A stretch of DNA of 48,100 bases from an uncultured Bacteroidia bacterium (GCA_902794005.1 CADBFO010000014.1:1-48100); one strand, 5' to 3'; positions 34,091-43,290 are shown, numbered from the stretch's first letter. Translations and numbers: made by a program. Notes: generated by a model from the sequence alone, not told the origin.

Positions 34091-34732
34091 TCAGTCCACC
34101 ATGACCAGGGCGGCCGAAGGGTGGTTGAAGTGCAGGGAGACCACGGGCTCGGTGGTGCGGTTGAGGCTGGCTTTCCACCAGGCGTCAAAAACCACATCGT
34201 CCAGGGGCCACTGCAGGCCGGTGGAGGTCACTTTCAGTGAATTGTCCGCCGTGAAGAACGAGAATCGGCGGCCTTCGCCCAGGTGGAGGTCGCAGCTGCC
34301 GGTGATGGCAAATGCTGTCCCGAAGTCGGAAACGAGGGAGACCTTCCGTTCTCCCAGGGGGAAAAGGCGGGTGTATTCCATCAGAAGGCCCAGGTTGCCG
34401 ACGGTGTGGTCTTCCCGGAGCCCGGTGGCGCCCAGAATTACGATATCCTGTACCTCGGGATGCTCCCGAAGCACCCAGCTCATGGCTTTGGTAAGATCGT
34501 TGTCGTCCTGCTCGGCCACGGCGACCAGAATGTCGCGGAAGGCATTCTGCTGCTCAGGAGGCAGGGAATCCATGTCGCCTACCACCGCCAACGGCCGGGC
34601 CGACGGGTTATGCGCCAACAGTTTGTTCAACGCCCCGTCGCAGCACACCACCCCTTCGGCGCTGTCCAGCAGATACAGGGGATACGGCTCCGAGGGAAAC
34701 AGTCCGTTGCACAGAATGACGATGCTATTCAT
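34091..34732 (-). CDS. Thiamine pyrophosphokinase
   Basis: A 213-residue enzyme transferring pyrophosphate from ATP to thiamine to give TPP. The catalytic domain has VVCCDGALNKL, AVVGDMDSL and the DDNDLTKAM motif typical of bacterial TPKs, followed by GATGLREDHTVGNL; the C-terminal beta domain binds thiamine. Start at ATG 34732 (MNSIVILCNG), which overlaps the end of the lptG-fmt frame by eight bases; the in-frame ATG 24 bases upstream lies deeper inside that gene. Last gene of the alaS-lptG/fmt-TPK operon. Confidence 0.92.
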   Translation of the reverse strand: MNSIVILCNGLFPSEPYPLYLLDSAEGVVCCDGALNKLLAHNPSARPLAVVGDMDSLPPEQQNAFRDILVAVAEQDDNDLTKAMSWVLREHPEVQDIVILGATGLREDHTVGNLGLLMEYTRLFPLGERKVSLVSDFGTAFAITGSCDLHLGEGRRFSFFTADNSLKVTSTGLQWPLDDVVFDAWWKASLNRTTEPVVSLHFNHPSAALVMVD

Positions 34733-37181
34733 CTTCCTTGGGGGCGGCTTTGGCAATCTCTTCCTTGGATGTGCCGATGGTCACGGTGTAGGACTCCGGG
34801 TTGCGGAAGCCCAGCAGGAAGGCTTTTACGTTCATCCGTTTCTTTCCGCTGAGCTGCAAGTCCGTGATGGCGATGGCGCCGTCCTGCGTGGCTACGGCGA
34901 AGTAGGTCTTGCCGTCACTGAGCACCGTTCCGGGCTCTCCGTGCAGGTCTGTGCGCATTTCCCCGAAGAAGATTTTGAGCTGAACGGGAGATTCTTCGCT
35001 TTGCTCGGAATGACAGAGTTCCGTATAAGCCCCCGGGTAGGGGGACAGGCCGCGGATCAGGTTATAGACGTGCCGGGTGGTATCCCTCCAGTCGATGTGC
35101 TGGAGCTCGCGGGTAATCTTGGGGGCGGGCTTCAGGAGCTCGGAGCCCTGGATGAAGCTACGCTGGACGCGCAGTTCCACGTTTTTCTGCACCAGGCCTT
35201 CCACCGTTTCCACCACCAGCCCGGAACCCAGTTCCATCAGTTTGTCGTGCAGGGTGCCGGCCGTGTCCGTGGGTTCTACCCGGCACTCGGAACGCAGGAT
35301 GATGCCGCCGGTGTCAATCTTCTTGTCAATCATGAAGGTGGTGACACCGGTGATGTTTTCCCCGTTGATGACGGCCCAGTTGATGGGCGCGGCACCGCGG
35401 TACTGCGGCAACAGGGCGGCATGCAGGTTGAAGGTGCCCAGGCGGGGCATGGTCCACACGGCCTCGGGAAGCATGCGGAAGCCCACCACGACAAACAGGT
35501 CGGCCTTCCAGGCGGCGAGGTCTTTGAGGAATTCCTCGTCCTTGAGTTTTTCCGGCTGAAGCAGGGGAAGACCATGCTCCACGGCATATTTCTTGACGGC
35601 GCTCTCATTCATCTTGAGGCCGCGTCCCGACGGTTTGTCGGGAACCGTCACCACGCCCACGATTTGATAACCGTTCCTGATGAGGGCATCCAGCGGGCCC
35701 ACGGAGAATTCCGGCGTGCCCATATAGACAATACGGGTTTTTCTGAACATTCGGAAGAATTTGCTTTTGATTTTTCTGAACCAGCTCTTTACCAGGTCCA
35801 TGTTGAAGATGCTGGCATCCTTGACGGCCTTGACGGTGAGCCAGACACCTATCGGAGTCAGGACAAAGGAAGAAATGAACTTGCCCACGAAGGCGGTGGT
35901 GCTGCCGTTGTTGGCCAGGCGCTCGCCCGTAATGTCCACCACCCAGTACAGCACGAACATGAGCAGCGAGATGATGGCGGGCGTTCCAAGACCGCCCTTT
36001 TTGATAAGCGCGCCCACGGGCGCCCCGATGAAAAAGAGCAGGAAACACACCAGCGCTTTGGTGAATTTGTTCCAGATTTCCACGTCGGTACGGTGGATGA
36101 GACGGGTGTAGTCGGCCGAATCGATAATCTGTCCGTTGGCCATGCTTTCATACTGCTGGGCGTTTCGGCGGGCCTGCTCCAATCCCCGTTTTTTGTCGGC
36201 CGGCGACAGCCAGCGGTCTTCCGAGGGCGGCGGCATTTTGGCGGTTTTGTCCAGCGAACGCCAGGTGGTATCCAGTTGCTGCCGATATCCCACGGAGGTT
36301 TGGCGATGGAATTCCTGCACATGCTTCATCGTGCCTTCATGCACCAGTTTGGACAGCGAATCGTGACCGTGGCGAAGGTCCTTGAGGCCCATGGAGCGCA
36401 CCTGCTCGGAAAAACGCGCGCTGTCGGAATGCTGGAACTTGTAGTTCTCCAGCGGAATCACCATCTCCTGGTTGTGGAAGTGGATGCGTTGCAGGGCAAG
36501 GGTGGTGTCGCGGTACTTCCGGGTGTTGTCCTCCTGGTAGTTGATTCCCTCGAAAAGCTGGAAGGTGAGATAGTCCTTGGCCTTGGACATCTTGATGATG
36601 CCGCTGTCGGCCACGGTGATGCGGGTGTTCCCTTTTCCGGTGGTGTGGTCGTACACCTGGATGTTGTACATCATGCCGGTCTTCTTGTCCCGGCGTTCCA
36701 CCCGGAGGACATACCCTTCGATGCCGTCGTAAAACGTTCCGGTGGGGATTTTGATTTCACTCTTGGTGCGGCCGATGTCGTCACGCATGGTGTAAATCTG
36801 GTTAATGGAGTAGGGAACCAGCCGGTCGCCGATGTAAAAAGCGCCGATGCTGATCAGGACGCTCACCACAATCATGGGCGCCAGGATGCGCATGAGCGAG
36901 ATGCCGGACGCCTTCATGGCGGTGAGTTCGAACTTTTCGCCCATGTCGCCCAGCGTCATCATGGAACTGAGGAGGGTGGCCAGCGGAATGGCCAGCGGCA
37001 GCGTCTGGCAGCTGCCCCACATCAGGAATTCCATGATTACTTTGAACTCAAGGCCTTTCCCCACCAGCTCGTCGATGTACAGCCACAGGAACTGCATGAC
37101 CAGTATGAACGTGACAATCGCGAGGATCGCAAAGAACGGTCCTACAAACGATTTCAGCAAAAACCGGTCGAGTTTTTTCAC
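34725..37181 (-). CDS. fmt: LptG-type permease fused in frame to methionyl-tRNA formyltransferase
   Basis: One uninterrupted 818-codon frame. Residues 1-477 are a YjgP/YjgQ (LptF/LptG) permease of the LPS transporter: N-terminal membrane segments (near 10-35, 55-75 and 100-120), a periplasmic domain, and C-terminal membrane segments (about 385-460). Residues 478-818 are a complete Fmt: TRIVYMGTPEF, PDKPSGRG, the catalytic FNLHAALLPQYRG (Asn/His) with the downstream IDTGG aspartate, and a C-terminal OB-like domain. Fmt formylates Met-tRNA for initiation. No stop separates them. An ATG at 35750 (MFRKTRIV) could start a free Fmt, so the message may yield a fusion, free Fmt, or both. Residues about 722-731 derive from a dispersed repeat. 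Three bases after alaS. Confidence 0.9.
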   Translation of the reverse strand: MKKLDRFLLKSFVGPFFAILAIVTFILVMQFLWLYIDELVGKGLEFKVIMEFLMWGSCQTLPLAIPLATLLSSMMTLGDMGEKFELTAMKASGISLMRILAPMIVVSVLISIGAFYIGDRLVPYSINQIYTMRDDIGRTKSEIKIPTGTFYDGIEGYVLRVERRDKKTGMMYNIQVYDHTTGKGNTRITVADSGIIKMSKAKDYLTFQLFEGINYQEDNTRKYRDTTLALQRIHFHNQEMVIPLENYKFQHSDSARFSEQVRSMGLKDLRHGHDSLSKLVHEGTMKHVQEFHRQTSVGYRQQLDTTWRSLDKTAKMPPPSEDRWLSPADKKRGLEQARRNAQQYESMANGQIIDSADYTRLIHRTDVEIWNKFTKALVCFLLFFIGAPVGALIKKGGLGTPAIISLLMFVLYWVVDITGERLANNGSTTAFVGKFISSFVLTPIGVWLTVKAVKDASIFNMDLVKSWFRKIKSKFFRMFRKTRIVYMGTPEFSVGPLDALIRNGYQIVGVVTVPDKPSGRGLKMNESAVKKYAVEHGLPLLQPEKLKDEEFLKDLAAWKADLFVVVGFRMLPEAVWTMPRLGTFNLHAALLPQYRGAAPINWAVINGENITGVTTFMIDKKIDTGGIILRSECRVEPTDTAGTLHDKLMELGSGLVVETVEGLVQKNVELRVQRSFIQGSELLKPAPKITRELQHIDWRDTTRHVYNLIRGLSPYPGAYTELCHSEQSEESPVQLKIFFGEMRTDLHGEPGTVLSDGKTYFAVATQDGAIAITDLQLSGKKRMNVKAFLLGFRNPESYTVTIGTSKEEIAKAAPKEDE
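34990..35015 (-). repeat. Dispersed 26-base repeat, copy 3, inside the fmt coding region
   Basis: On the minus strand it reads TGTCATTCCGAGC... ending CGAAGAATC and encodes CHSEQSEES in frame, in a variable loop of the Fmt C-terminal domain between YTEL and VQLKIFF. Confidence 0.8.
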
Positions 37182-37184
37182 AGG

Positions 37185-39803
37185 CTATGCAGTTGCTGTT
37201 TCAACAAGTTTGTTCAGGGCATCGGGCAGGCCTTCCACCACGCGGCCGCCGGCCGTTGCCAGGCCGGGCTGTCCGCCGCCGCCGCCCTGGATGAACTTGG
37301 CGGCCTCGCGGATGTCCTTTCCGGCATTCTTGCCTTTGGCCACGAGGTCGTTCGAGTACATCAGCACCAGATTGGGCTTCCCGTCAAAGGCGAAGGCGCC
37401 GGCGAGCACCAGGCTCTGCGCTTTCTTCTGCAAAAGAAGGGCCATGTTGCGGGCGACGGCCGGATTGATGGAACTGTCGAAGCGGGCCACCCGGATGCCG
37501 TTCACCTCCTCTGCGTCGGCAAGGATTTTCTCGGCGAGGGCGGCGGCTTTCTCTTCGGCGACGGCTTCCAGCTGCTTGCGCGCGTCGGCATTCTCGCCAA
37601 TCATCTTTTCGATGGCGCCGGTGAGGTCCGGCACGTTGTTGAACAGGCCGCGCACCGTCCGTAGCAGGTCTTCCACGATGTGGATGGTCTCTTCGGCGGC
37701 GGCGCCGGTCACGGCCTCGATGCGGCGGACACCGGCGGCGACGGCGCTTTCGGCCCTCACTTTGAACAGGCCGATGGTGCCGGTGTTGCGGGTGTGCGTG
37801 CCGCCGCACAGCTCCACGGAGTCTCCGAAGCGGACCACACGGACCACGTCTCCGTATTTTTCGCCGAACAGGGCCATGGCGCCCATCGCGCGGGCTTCAT
37901 CCATCGTGGCGTCGCGTTTCTCGCAGAGCGGTTCGCAGGCGCGGATGAGGGCGTTGACGCGGTTTTCGACGGCGCGAAGCTCCTCGTCCGTCACTTTCTG
38001 GAAGTGGGAGAAGTCGAAGCGGAAGTAATCCGGCCCCACGAAAGAGCCCTTCTGCTCCACGTGGGTGCCCAGGATTTCGCGCAGGGCCTGGTGCAGCAGA
38101 TGGGTGGCCGTGTGGTTGTTCATGATGCGCTGGCGACGCTCGCCGTCCACCGTGAGGGTGTAGGTGCAGCTGCCGTCTTCCGGCAGCTTGGCGGCCAGAT
38201 GGATGGTGAGGTTGTTTTCCTTCACCGTATTGAGGATGGCAATTCTCTCACCGCTTTCGCTCTCGATGCAGCCGCTGTCTCCCACCTGGCCGCCCATTTC
38301 GGCATAGAAGGGCGTGTGGTCGAACACCAGCTGGAAGTATTCCTTGTTTTTCTGCTTCACGGTGCGCTGGCGCAGCAGCCGGGCCCCCTTCACCTGAAGG
38401 GTGTCATACCCCTCGAAGGACACTTCCTCGTCACCGTCGGCGAAGACCGTCCAGTCTCCGAACTCGTTGGCGGTGGCGTTACGGGCGCGCTCTTTCTGTT
38501 TCTGAAGCTCCGCATTGAAACCTTCCAGGTCCACCTTGTAGCCTTTTTCGGAAGCGATGAGCTCCGTAAGGTCGATGGGGAAGCCATAGGTGTCATAGAG
38601 CACGAAGGCGTCGGTGCCGGAGACCATCCTGGCGTCGGCATTTTTGGCCATGTTGTCTTCCAGCATGCGGATGCCGCGGTCCAGGGTGCGCAGGAAGGCG
38701 TTTTCCTCCTCGCGGATGACATTCTCGATGAGTTTCTGCTGGGCGGCGAGCTCCGGATAGGCCTCGCCCATATCGGCCACCAGCTGCGGGATGAGGCGGC
38801 AGAGGAAAGGCTCGGTAAAGCCCAGGAAAGTGTAACCGTAGCGGACGGCGCGGCGCAGGATGCGGCGGATGACGTAGCCGGCCTTCACGTTGGAAGGGAG
38901 CTGCCCGTCGGCGATGGAGAAGGCGATGGCGCGGATGTGGTCGGCAATCACGCGCATGGCCACCTCCACATTGCCGCCCTCGGCATATTTGTGGCCGGAG
39001 AAGGCCTCCACCCGGCCGATGAGGCCGGAGAAGACGTCGGTCTCGTAATTGCTCTTCTTGTTCTGGAGAATCATGCACAGGCGCTCGAAGCCCATGCCGG
39101 TGTCGATGTTTTTGGCGGGCAGCGGCACCAGGTGGCCGTCGGCCATGCGGTTGTACTGCATGAACACGAGGTTCCAGATTTCGATGACGTCGTCGTTGTC
39201 CGTGTTCACGAGGTCGCGGCCGGGAATGCGGGCGATTTCCTCATCGGGCCGGAGGTCGATGTGGATCTCGCTGCAGGGGCCGCAGGGGCCGGTGTCGCCC
39301 ATTTCCCAGAAATTGTCGTGCTTGTTGCCGGTGAGCACGTGGTCTTCCGGCAGATGCTTGAGCCATGCCTTGCGGGCTTCGGTGTCCAGCTCGGTGCCGT
39401 CTTCTTCGGAGCCTTCGAAAACGGTGGCGTACAGTTTGGAGGCGTCAATCTTATAGACCTCTGTGAGAAGTTCCCAGGCCCAGTCGATGGCTTCGGTCTT
39501 GAAATAGTCTCCGAAGCTCCAGTTTCCCAGCATCTCGAACATGGTATGGTGGCGTCCGTCGTGGCCCACGGCCTCCAGGTCGTTGTGCTTGCCGCTTACG
39601 CGGAGGCACTTCTGGCTGTCGGCGGCACGGGGGAACTTGGGTGCGCTGTTCCCGAGGAAAATGTCTTTGAACTGGTTCATGCCCGCGTTGGTGAACATGA
39701 GGGTAGGGTCATTTTTGATGACCATGGGGGCCGAGGGGACCACCGTGTGTCCCTTGGAGGCGAAGAAGTCCAGATATTTCTGGCGGATTTCCTTGGATGT
39801 CAT
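37185..39803 (-). CDS. alaS: Alanyl-tRNA synthetase
   Basis: An 872-residue class II synthetase. Catalytic domain with [16 protein letters not shown] and the [22 protein letters not shown] region, tRNA-recognition middle, editing domain with HTATHLLH and CGGTH zinc ligands, and the C-terminal DHHA1 domain ending with the glycine-rich [14 protein letters not shown]. Length is standard. First gene of an operon continuing into lptG-fmt and thiamine pyrophosphokinase. A TACCTTTG box lies about 27 bases upstream, divergent from the M23 pair. Confidence 0.98.
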   Translation of the reverse strand: MTSKEIRQKYLDFFASKGHTVVPSAPMVIKNDPTLMFTNAGMNQFKDIFLGNSAPKFPRAADSQKCLRVSGKHNDLEAVGHDGRHHTMFEMLGNWSFGDYFKTEAIDWAWELLTEVYKIDASKLYATVFEGSEEDGTELDTEARKAWLKHLPEDHVLTGNKHDNFWEMGDTGPCGPCSEIHIDLRPDEEIARIPGRDLVNTDNDDVIEIWNLVFMQYNRMADGHLVPLPAKNIDTGMGFERLCMILQNKKSNYETDVFSGLIGRVEAFSGHKYAEGGNVEVAMRVIADHIRAIAFSIADGQLPSNVKAGYVIRRILRRAVRYGYTFLGFTEPFLCRLIPQLVADMGEAYPELAAQQKLIENVIREEENAFLRTLDRGIRMLEDNMAKNADARMVSGTDAFVLYDTYGFPIDLTELIASEKGYKVDLEGFNAELQKQKERARNATANEFGDWTVFADGDEEVSFEGYDTLQVKGARLLRQRTVKQKNKEYFQLVFDHTPFYAEMGGQVGDSGCIESESGERIAILNTVKENNLTIHLAAKLPEDGSCTYTLTVDGERRQRIMNNHTATHLLHQALREILGTHVEQKGSFVGPDYFRFDFSHFQKVTDEELRAVENRVNALIRACEPLCEKRDATMDEARAMGAMALFGEKYGDVVRVVRFGDSVELCGGTHTRNTGTIGLFKVRAESAVAAGVRRIEAVTGAAAEETIHIVEDLLRTVRGLFNNVPDLTGAIEKMIGENADARKQLEAVAEEKAAALAEKILADAEEVNGIRVARFDSSINPAVARNMALLLQKKAQSLVLAGAFAFDGKPNLVLMYSNDLVAKGKNAGKDIREAAKFIQGGGGGQPGLATAGGRVVEGLPDALNKLVETATA

Positions 39804-39829
39804 ATATTAGTTGTCTGTCTAATAACCTA

Positions 39830-39837
39830 CAAAGGTA
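39830..39837 (-). promoter_or_regulatory. -7 box for the alaS operon
   Basis: TACCTTTG on the minus strand, exact consensus, about 27 bases before the alaS ATG. Confidence 0.6.
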
Positions 39838-39861
39838 CGTTTTTTCCCGTAAATATCCTAT

Positions 39862-39894
39862 TTTGGCGATTGGGCAGGATTTTTGCTATCTTTG
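39862..39894 (+). promoter_or_regulatory. Promoter of the M23 pair, very short leader
   Basis: TTTG (39862-39865), 21 bases, TATCTTTG (39887-39894). The ATG begins at 39901, so transcription would start within a base or so of the start codon: the mRNA is leaderless or nearly so. Confidence 0.65.
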
Positions 39895-39900
39895 CAGAAT

Positions 39901-40818
39901 ATGGCTTTCTTTGAAAAGTACATAGGAGAAATCCGGTACGGGGGCTGGAAACTGCTGCTGATAGTGGTCTCCGCCGTGTCCATGTTCCTTTTCTATATGT
40001 GGTTCTATGTCCGCGTCCTGGGCCTGGACCTTCCCAAAACGGCCATTCTGAAGCGCCAGAACGCCGCTTGGAACACCCGTATCGACCAAATGTCCACCCG
40101 CCTGGACCGCTATGATGAGCTCCTTTCCATGCTGGAAGTGCGGGATGAACGGATCTACCGCAGCGTCTATGGCCTGGATGCCATTCCGGAGGCCGTGCGG
40201 CAAAGCGGATTCGGCGGGGAGAACCGTTATGCCGCCCTGGAGGGAACCGCTCTCCGGGATGCCGTTCACCGGCTGGACGTGCTGGAGAAACGGGCCTATG
40301 TTCAGTCCCGGTCGTTCGAAGACGTGCGGGCCCTTCAGCTGACGGCGGGCGACCTGGCCGCCCATATCCCGGCCATCCCGCCCATGAATACGGATCCTTC
40401 CACTTACAGGCTTTCCAGTCCGTTCGGTTTACGGTCAGACCCGATTCTCGGTATCGGCAAGAGCCATACGGGCATGGACTTCGCCTGCCCGCCGGGCAAC
40501 CCCATCTACGTTACGGGAGACGGTACGGTTGTGGCGGTCAAGCACGACCGCGGCGGCTATGGCAACCACGTGGAGGTGGACCATGGCTTCGGTTACGTGA
40601 CCCGTTATGCGCACATGTCCCGGATCGATGTGGAGGAGGGACAGAAGCTGTCCCGCGGCGACTGCGTGGGCCTGAGCGGAAAGAGCGGCCGCATCACGGG
40701 ACCGCACCTTCACTATGAGGTGATTTACAGGAAGGAGTACGTGAATCCGGCCCTGTATATGGACCTCACCATCGAACCCAAGGATTATTTTGAGATGGTC
40801 CGCAGACCGCTTCACTGA
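39901..40818 (+). CDS. M23 peptidoglycan endopeptidase, membrane-anchored (1)
   Basis: A 305-residue LytM/M23 metallopeptidase. One N-terminal membrane anchor (about 18-38), a helical/coiled region (about 50-100), then the M23 domain (about 180-290) with intact zinc ligands: HTGMDF (His and Asp) and HLHYE. The front of the domain has the usual SPFGLRSDPI. It probably cuts peptide cross-links during growth. It overlaps the second M23 gene by one base (TGATG), so both are translated from one mRNA. Confidence 0.92.
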   Translation: MAFFEKYIGEIRYGGWKLLLIVVSAVSMFLFYMWFYVRVLGLDLPKTAILKRQNAAWNTRIDQMSTRLDRYDELLSMLEVRDERIYRSVYGLDAIPEAVRQSGFGGENRYAALEGTALRDAVHRLDVLEKRAYVQSRSFEDVRALQLTAGDLAAHIPAIPPMNTDPSTYRLSSPFGLRSDPILGIGKSHTGMDFACPPGNPIYVTGDGTVVAVKHDRGGYGNHVEVDHGFGYVTRYAHMSRIDVEEGQKLSRGDCVGLSGKSGRITGPHLHYEVIYRKEYVNPALYMDLTIEPKDYFEMVRRPLH

Positions 40819-41726
40819 TGAGAAAGGAAACCCGCATACAACGTATCCTGCGCAGCATTGTCCGCTACGCGGTGGCATCGGCATCCCTTTCCATCGTTTT
40901 CTATATCCTCTTCGCGCTCATTTTTTCCACGAAGGAAGAGCATCGGCTGCAGCGGGAGAACAACCTGTACCGCGAGCGGTATTCCCGCATGAAGGAGAAG
41001 GAGAAGCTCATCGGCGACGTGGTGGAGTTCCTGCTGGACAAGGACGATGCCATCTACGAGGAGCTTTTCGAGACGCCGGCGCCTCCGCTGGATGCGCTCA
41101 CGGCGGCAGACCTGATTGCGGAGAGCGATTCGCTTTCGGAGAGCTTCTACCTGTCATCGGCCGCCTCCAAGGCCGAGAGCATGATGGTGATGGCCCTGAA
41201 TGTGGATGGGAATTTTTCGGAGATTTTCCGCTTGCTGGAAGCCCGCCGCGACAGCATCCCGCCGCTGACCCTGCCTTTGAAGGGGATGTCGTACGTGCAG
41301 GCCGGCGCTTCGGTGGGGGAGAAGCACAATCCGGTGTATAAGCTGCCCATGCAGCACAACGGACTGGACCTGATTGCCTCCCAGGGCACCGATGTGTATG
41401 CCGCGGCCGGCGGAACGGTTTCTGCGGTGGTCCGCTCCCGCCGGGGACTGGGGAACATCATCGAAATCAACCACGGAAACGGATACGCCACCCGCTATTG
41501 TCTGCTGGCCGATATGAAAGTCTCCCAGGGACAGCGCGTCCGGGGCGGGCAGAAGATTGGCACGGTGGGCATCTCTACGTCCAATCCGGCCCCGCACCTG
41601 CATTTTGAGGTGCGCTACAAGGGAGAGGTGAAAGACCCTGTGAACTATCTGTTCGCTTCCCTGACGCCGGAAGAGTATTCACGCATGCTGTACATGGCTA
41701 CCGCTACCGTGCAGTCCATGGATTAA
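40818..41726 (+). CDS. M23 peptidoglycan endopeptidase, membrane-anchored (2)
   Basis: A 302-residue relative of the preceding gene: membrane anchor about 18-37, a charged helical stretch (about 40-75), a linker, and an M23 domain (about 185-285) with intact HNGLD and HLHFE zinc motifs. The region before the domain differs strongly from its neighbour, so they are diverged paralogues with distinct partners rather than a recent duplication. Followed by the 41766 palindromic hairpin. Confidence 0.91.
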   Translation: MRKETRIQRILRSIVRYAVASASLSIVFYILFALIFSTKEEHRLQRENNLYRERYSRMKEKEKLIGDVVEFLLDKDDAIYEELFETPAPPLDALTAADLIAESDSLSESFYLSSAASKAESMMVMALNVDGNFSEIFRLLEARRDSIPPLTLPLKGMSYVQAGASVGEKHNPVYKLPMQHNGLDLIASQGTDVYAAAGGTVSAVVRSRRGLGNIIEINHGNGYATRYCLLADMKVSQGQRVRGGQKIGTVGISTSNPAPHLHFEVRYKGEVKDPVNYLFASLTPEEYSRMLYMATATVQSMD

Positions 41727-41765
41727 GGTGGTAAGTATTCGCTTGATTTTCAATGCTTTACGTAC

Positions 41766-41794
41766 AATCCTCTGCGCTTTTTGCGCAGAGGATT
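41766..41794. repeat. Palindromic hairpin between convergent genes, element copy 2
   Basis: AATCCTCTGCGC (41766-41777), TTTTT, GCGCAGAGGATT (41783-41794): a perfect 12-bp stem identical to the core at 28848-28892 but with a T5 instead of A5 loop, i.e. in inverted orientation. It sits between the M23 pair and the miaA stop. Confidence 0.8.
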
Positions 41795-41821
41795 TTGCGC
41801 AAACGACTCACAATCAACATA

Positions 41822-42667
41822 TTACATGCCACCACCCGCTTGCACCCAGTGGATGGTGATGCCGTCGCGTTCCATGCCGCGGAACCAGGTCATCTGCCGC
41901 TTGGCAAACTGGTGGATGGCATTGCCCAGGGCCACCACCATGTCGTCGTAGGAGAGTTCTCCCAGCAGGTACTGCGTAACAAACTTGTACTCAAGGCCAT
42001 AATAGATGAGGTCGGGTGCCGGGACCGTTTCCAGGAGGCCCTTCACCTCTTCCACCAGTCCTTCCTGCAGACGCTCCTCCAAGCGACGGTCGATGCGCGC
42101 CACCCGTTCCTCGCGGGAGACCAGTGTCCCGATATAATAAACCTTCTGCGGAAGTTCCGTCGCTGGAAGTCCGTTCTCCTTCTCAAACTTGTATGCCCGC
42201 GTAACCGCCTCGATATACAGGCCCGACCCGCCGCAGAGGATGGGAACGGCCCCGCGGGAACGTACATCGGCATAAGCGGCCGCAAAATCTTTCTGGTACT
42301 GATAGATATTGTACTTGCTTCCAGCCGGCACCAGGTCGATCAGGTGATACGGCACCTCCCCGTATTCGCACAGGTCTTTCCCCGTGCCGATATCCATGCC
42401 CCGGTACACCTGCCGGCTGTCGGCCGACAGAATCTCAGCGGGTTTTCCGTTGCGCTCAGAATGAAGGGAAAGTGTCTTTGCAAGCTCCACGGCATAGCGG
42501 GTTTTCCCGGAGGCCGTGGGGCCCAGGACGCAGAACAGGTCAATTTCCCCCCGGCGGTATGCATCGGCCAGGGCCGGCACATCCGGCATCTCCGGCTGCG
42601 GCATCTTGGCCATGGGCGGAATGCCGGGACGGTCCGGCAGCAACTGGGTTCGGTTCAGCTTGTTCAT
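41822..42667 (-). CDS. miaA: MiaA, tRNA dimethylallyltransferase
   Basis: A 281-residue enzyme adding the isopentenyl group to A37 of tRNAs reading U-starting codons, including tRNA-Leu(UAA). The P-loop GPTASGKT, the DSRQVYRGMDIGTGK substrate motif, and the C-terminal QTW-like QMTWFRG are present. The chain has about 45 extra residues before the P-loop and a short insert (SLHSERNGK) after it that holds half of the dispersed repeat. The true start is uncertain: the ATG at 42682 is inside the -7 box, the ATG at 42667 would make a leaderless message, and an ATG at 42613 gives a shorter N-terminus. Confidence 0.88.
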   Translation of the reverse strand: MNKLNRTQLLPDRPGIPPMAKMPQPEMPDVPALADAYRRGEIDLFCVLGPTASGKTRYAVELAKTLSLHSERNGKPAEILSADSRQVYRGMDIGTGKDLCEYGEVPYHLIDLVPAGSKYNIYQYQKDFAAAYADVRSRGAVPILCGGSGLYIEAVTRAYKFEKENGLPATELPQKVYYIGTLVSREERVARIDRRLEERLQEGLVEEVKGLLETVPAPDLIYYGLEYKFVTQYLLGELSYDDMVVALGNAIHQFAKRQMTWFRGMERDGITIHWVQAGGGM

Positions 42668-42671
42668 GTTG

Positions 42672-42679
42672 CAAAAATA
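42672..42679 (-). promoter_or_regulatory. -7 box for miaA
   Basis: TATTTTTG on the minus strand, exact consensus, only five bases before the ATG at 42667. It therefore excludes the upstream ATG as a start. Confidence 0.55.
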
Positions 42680-42686
42680 CACATTT

Positions 42687-42712
42687 TGTCATTCTGAACG
42701 AAGTGAAGAATC
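42687..42712 (+). repeat. Dispersed 26-base repeat, copy 4
   Basis: TGTCATTCTGAACG... ending GAAGAATC, between the divergent miaA and smpB promoters. It occupies the place where a -33 element of smpB would be. Confidence 0.75.
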
Positions 42713-42719
42713 TTTTTAT

Positions 42720-42727
42720 TAACTTTG
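42720..42727 (+). promoter_or_regulatory. -7 box for smpB
   Basis: TAACTTTG, exact consensus, nine bases before the ATG at 42737, giving a very short leader. Confidence 0.6.
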
Positions 42728-42736
42728 CAGTCCATT

Positions 42737-43192
42737 ATGCCAAAAGCAAAGAGCACCATACAAATCAAAAACCGCCGGGCCTCGTTCGATTACGAGTTTC
42801 TGGAAACCTATACGGCGGGCATCCAGCTGGTGGGGACGGAAATCAAATCCATCCGCGCTGGCAAGGTATCCCTGCAGGATGCCTATTGCTTCTTTGTGGG
42901 GAACGAACTCTTCGTGCGCGGCATGAATATCGCCCTGTACCACTGGGGCAGCTGGGGGCAGCACGAACCCGTAAGAGACCGTCGCCTCCTTCTCAATCGC
43001 AAGGAACTCAGGCACTTGCAACAGGCCGACAAGCAGAAAGGCCTCACCATCGTAGCTGTCAAGCTCTTCATCTCGGAGAACGGTTTCGCCAAACTGGTCA
43101 TCGCCCTTGCCAAGGGAAAGAAAGAGTACGACAAGCGGGAATCCATCAAAACCAAGGACCTCCGCCGGGAAATGGAGAGAAACGGGTATTAA
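42737..43192 (+). CDS. smpB: SmpB, tmRNA-binding protein
   Basis: A 151-residue trans-translation factor that carries tmRNA to stalled ribosomes. Signatures: [53 protein letters not shown] in shorter pieces, and the basic tail [22 protein letters not shown] 42737 is chosen as it gives the canonical start; a TTG four codons upstream is inside the -7 box. tmRNA itself is not in the window. Confidence 0.96.
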   Translation: MPKAKSTIQIKNRRASFDYEFLETYTAGIQLVGTEIKSIRAGKVSLQDAYCFFVGNELFVRGMNIALYHWGSWGQHEPVRDRRLLLNRKELRHLQQADKQKGLTIVAVKLFISENGFAKLVIALAKGKKEYDKRESIKTKDLRREMERNGY

Positions 43193-43219
43193 ATATTTTG
43201 CGGATTCAAAATATTATAC

Positions 43220-43227
43220 TACCTTTG
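43220..43227 (+). promoter_or_regulatory. -7 box for the metK riboswitch transcript
   Basis: TACCTTTG, exact consensus. Predicted transcription start about 43233-43235, just before the aptamer, leaving a 5' leader of about 200 nt before metK. Confidence 0.65.
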
Positions 43228-43240
43228 CCGTCCCAAAAAT

Positions 43241-43290
43241 ATGTGGATAGATTTGGATTGCTTGCAACCACGTTAAAAAATGCTAAAATT
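43241..43290 (+). promoter_or_regulatory. SAM-II-type riboswitch aptamer upstream of metK
   Basis: P1 forms from ATGTGG (43241-43246) and CCACGT (43268-43273). Its 21-base loop holds GATTT and TTGCAA, and the 3' strand is followed by A-rich TTAAAAAA and GCTAAAA (43282-43288). This matches the SAM-II layout as I recall it: P1, loop with GAUUU...UUGCAA, P1', AUAAAUG-like, GCUAAAA. SAM binding would form an H-type pseudoknot holding GCTAAAA. The downstream gene makes SAM, so feedback repression is expected. Confidence 0.8.

Noticed and set aside
34050-37664. Very long plus-strand open frame opposite thiamine pyrophosphokinase and lptG-fmt
   Set aside because: It is antisense to well-recognised genes, has low-complexity His/Gly/Val-rich translation and no family features. 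Long antisense frames arise in G+C-rich coding sequence. The same applies to frames opposite rodA, ddl/prmC, the M24 gene and alaS.
42725-42736. TTG start for smpB four codons upstream of the ATG
   Set aside because: It falls within the -7 promoter box, so it would not be transcribed.
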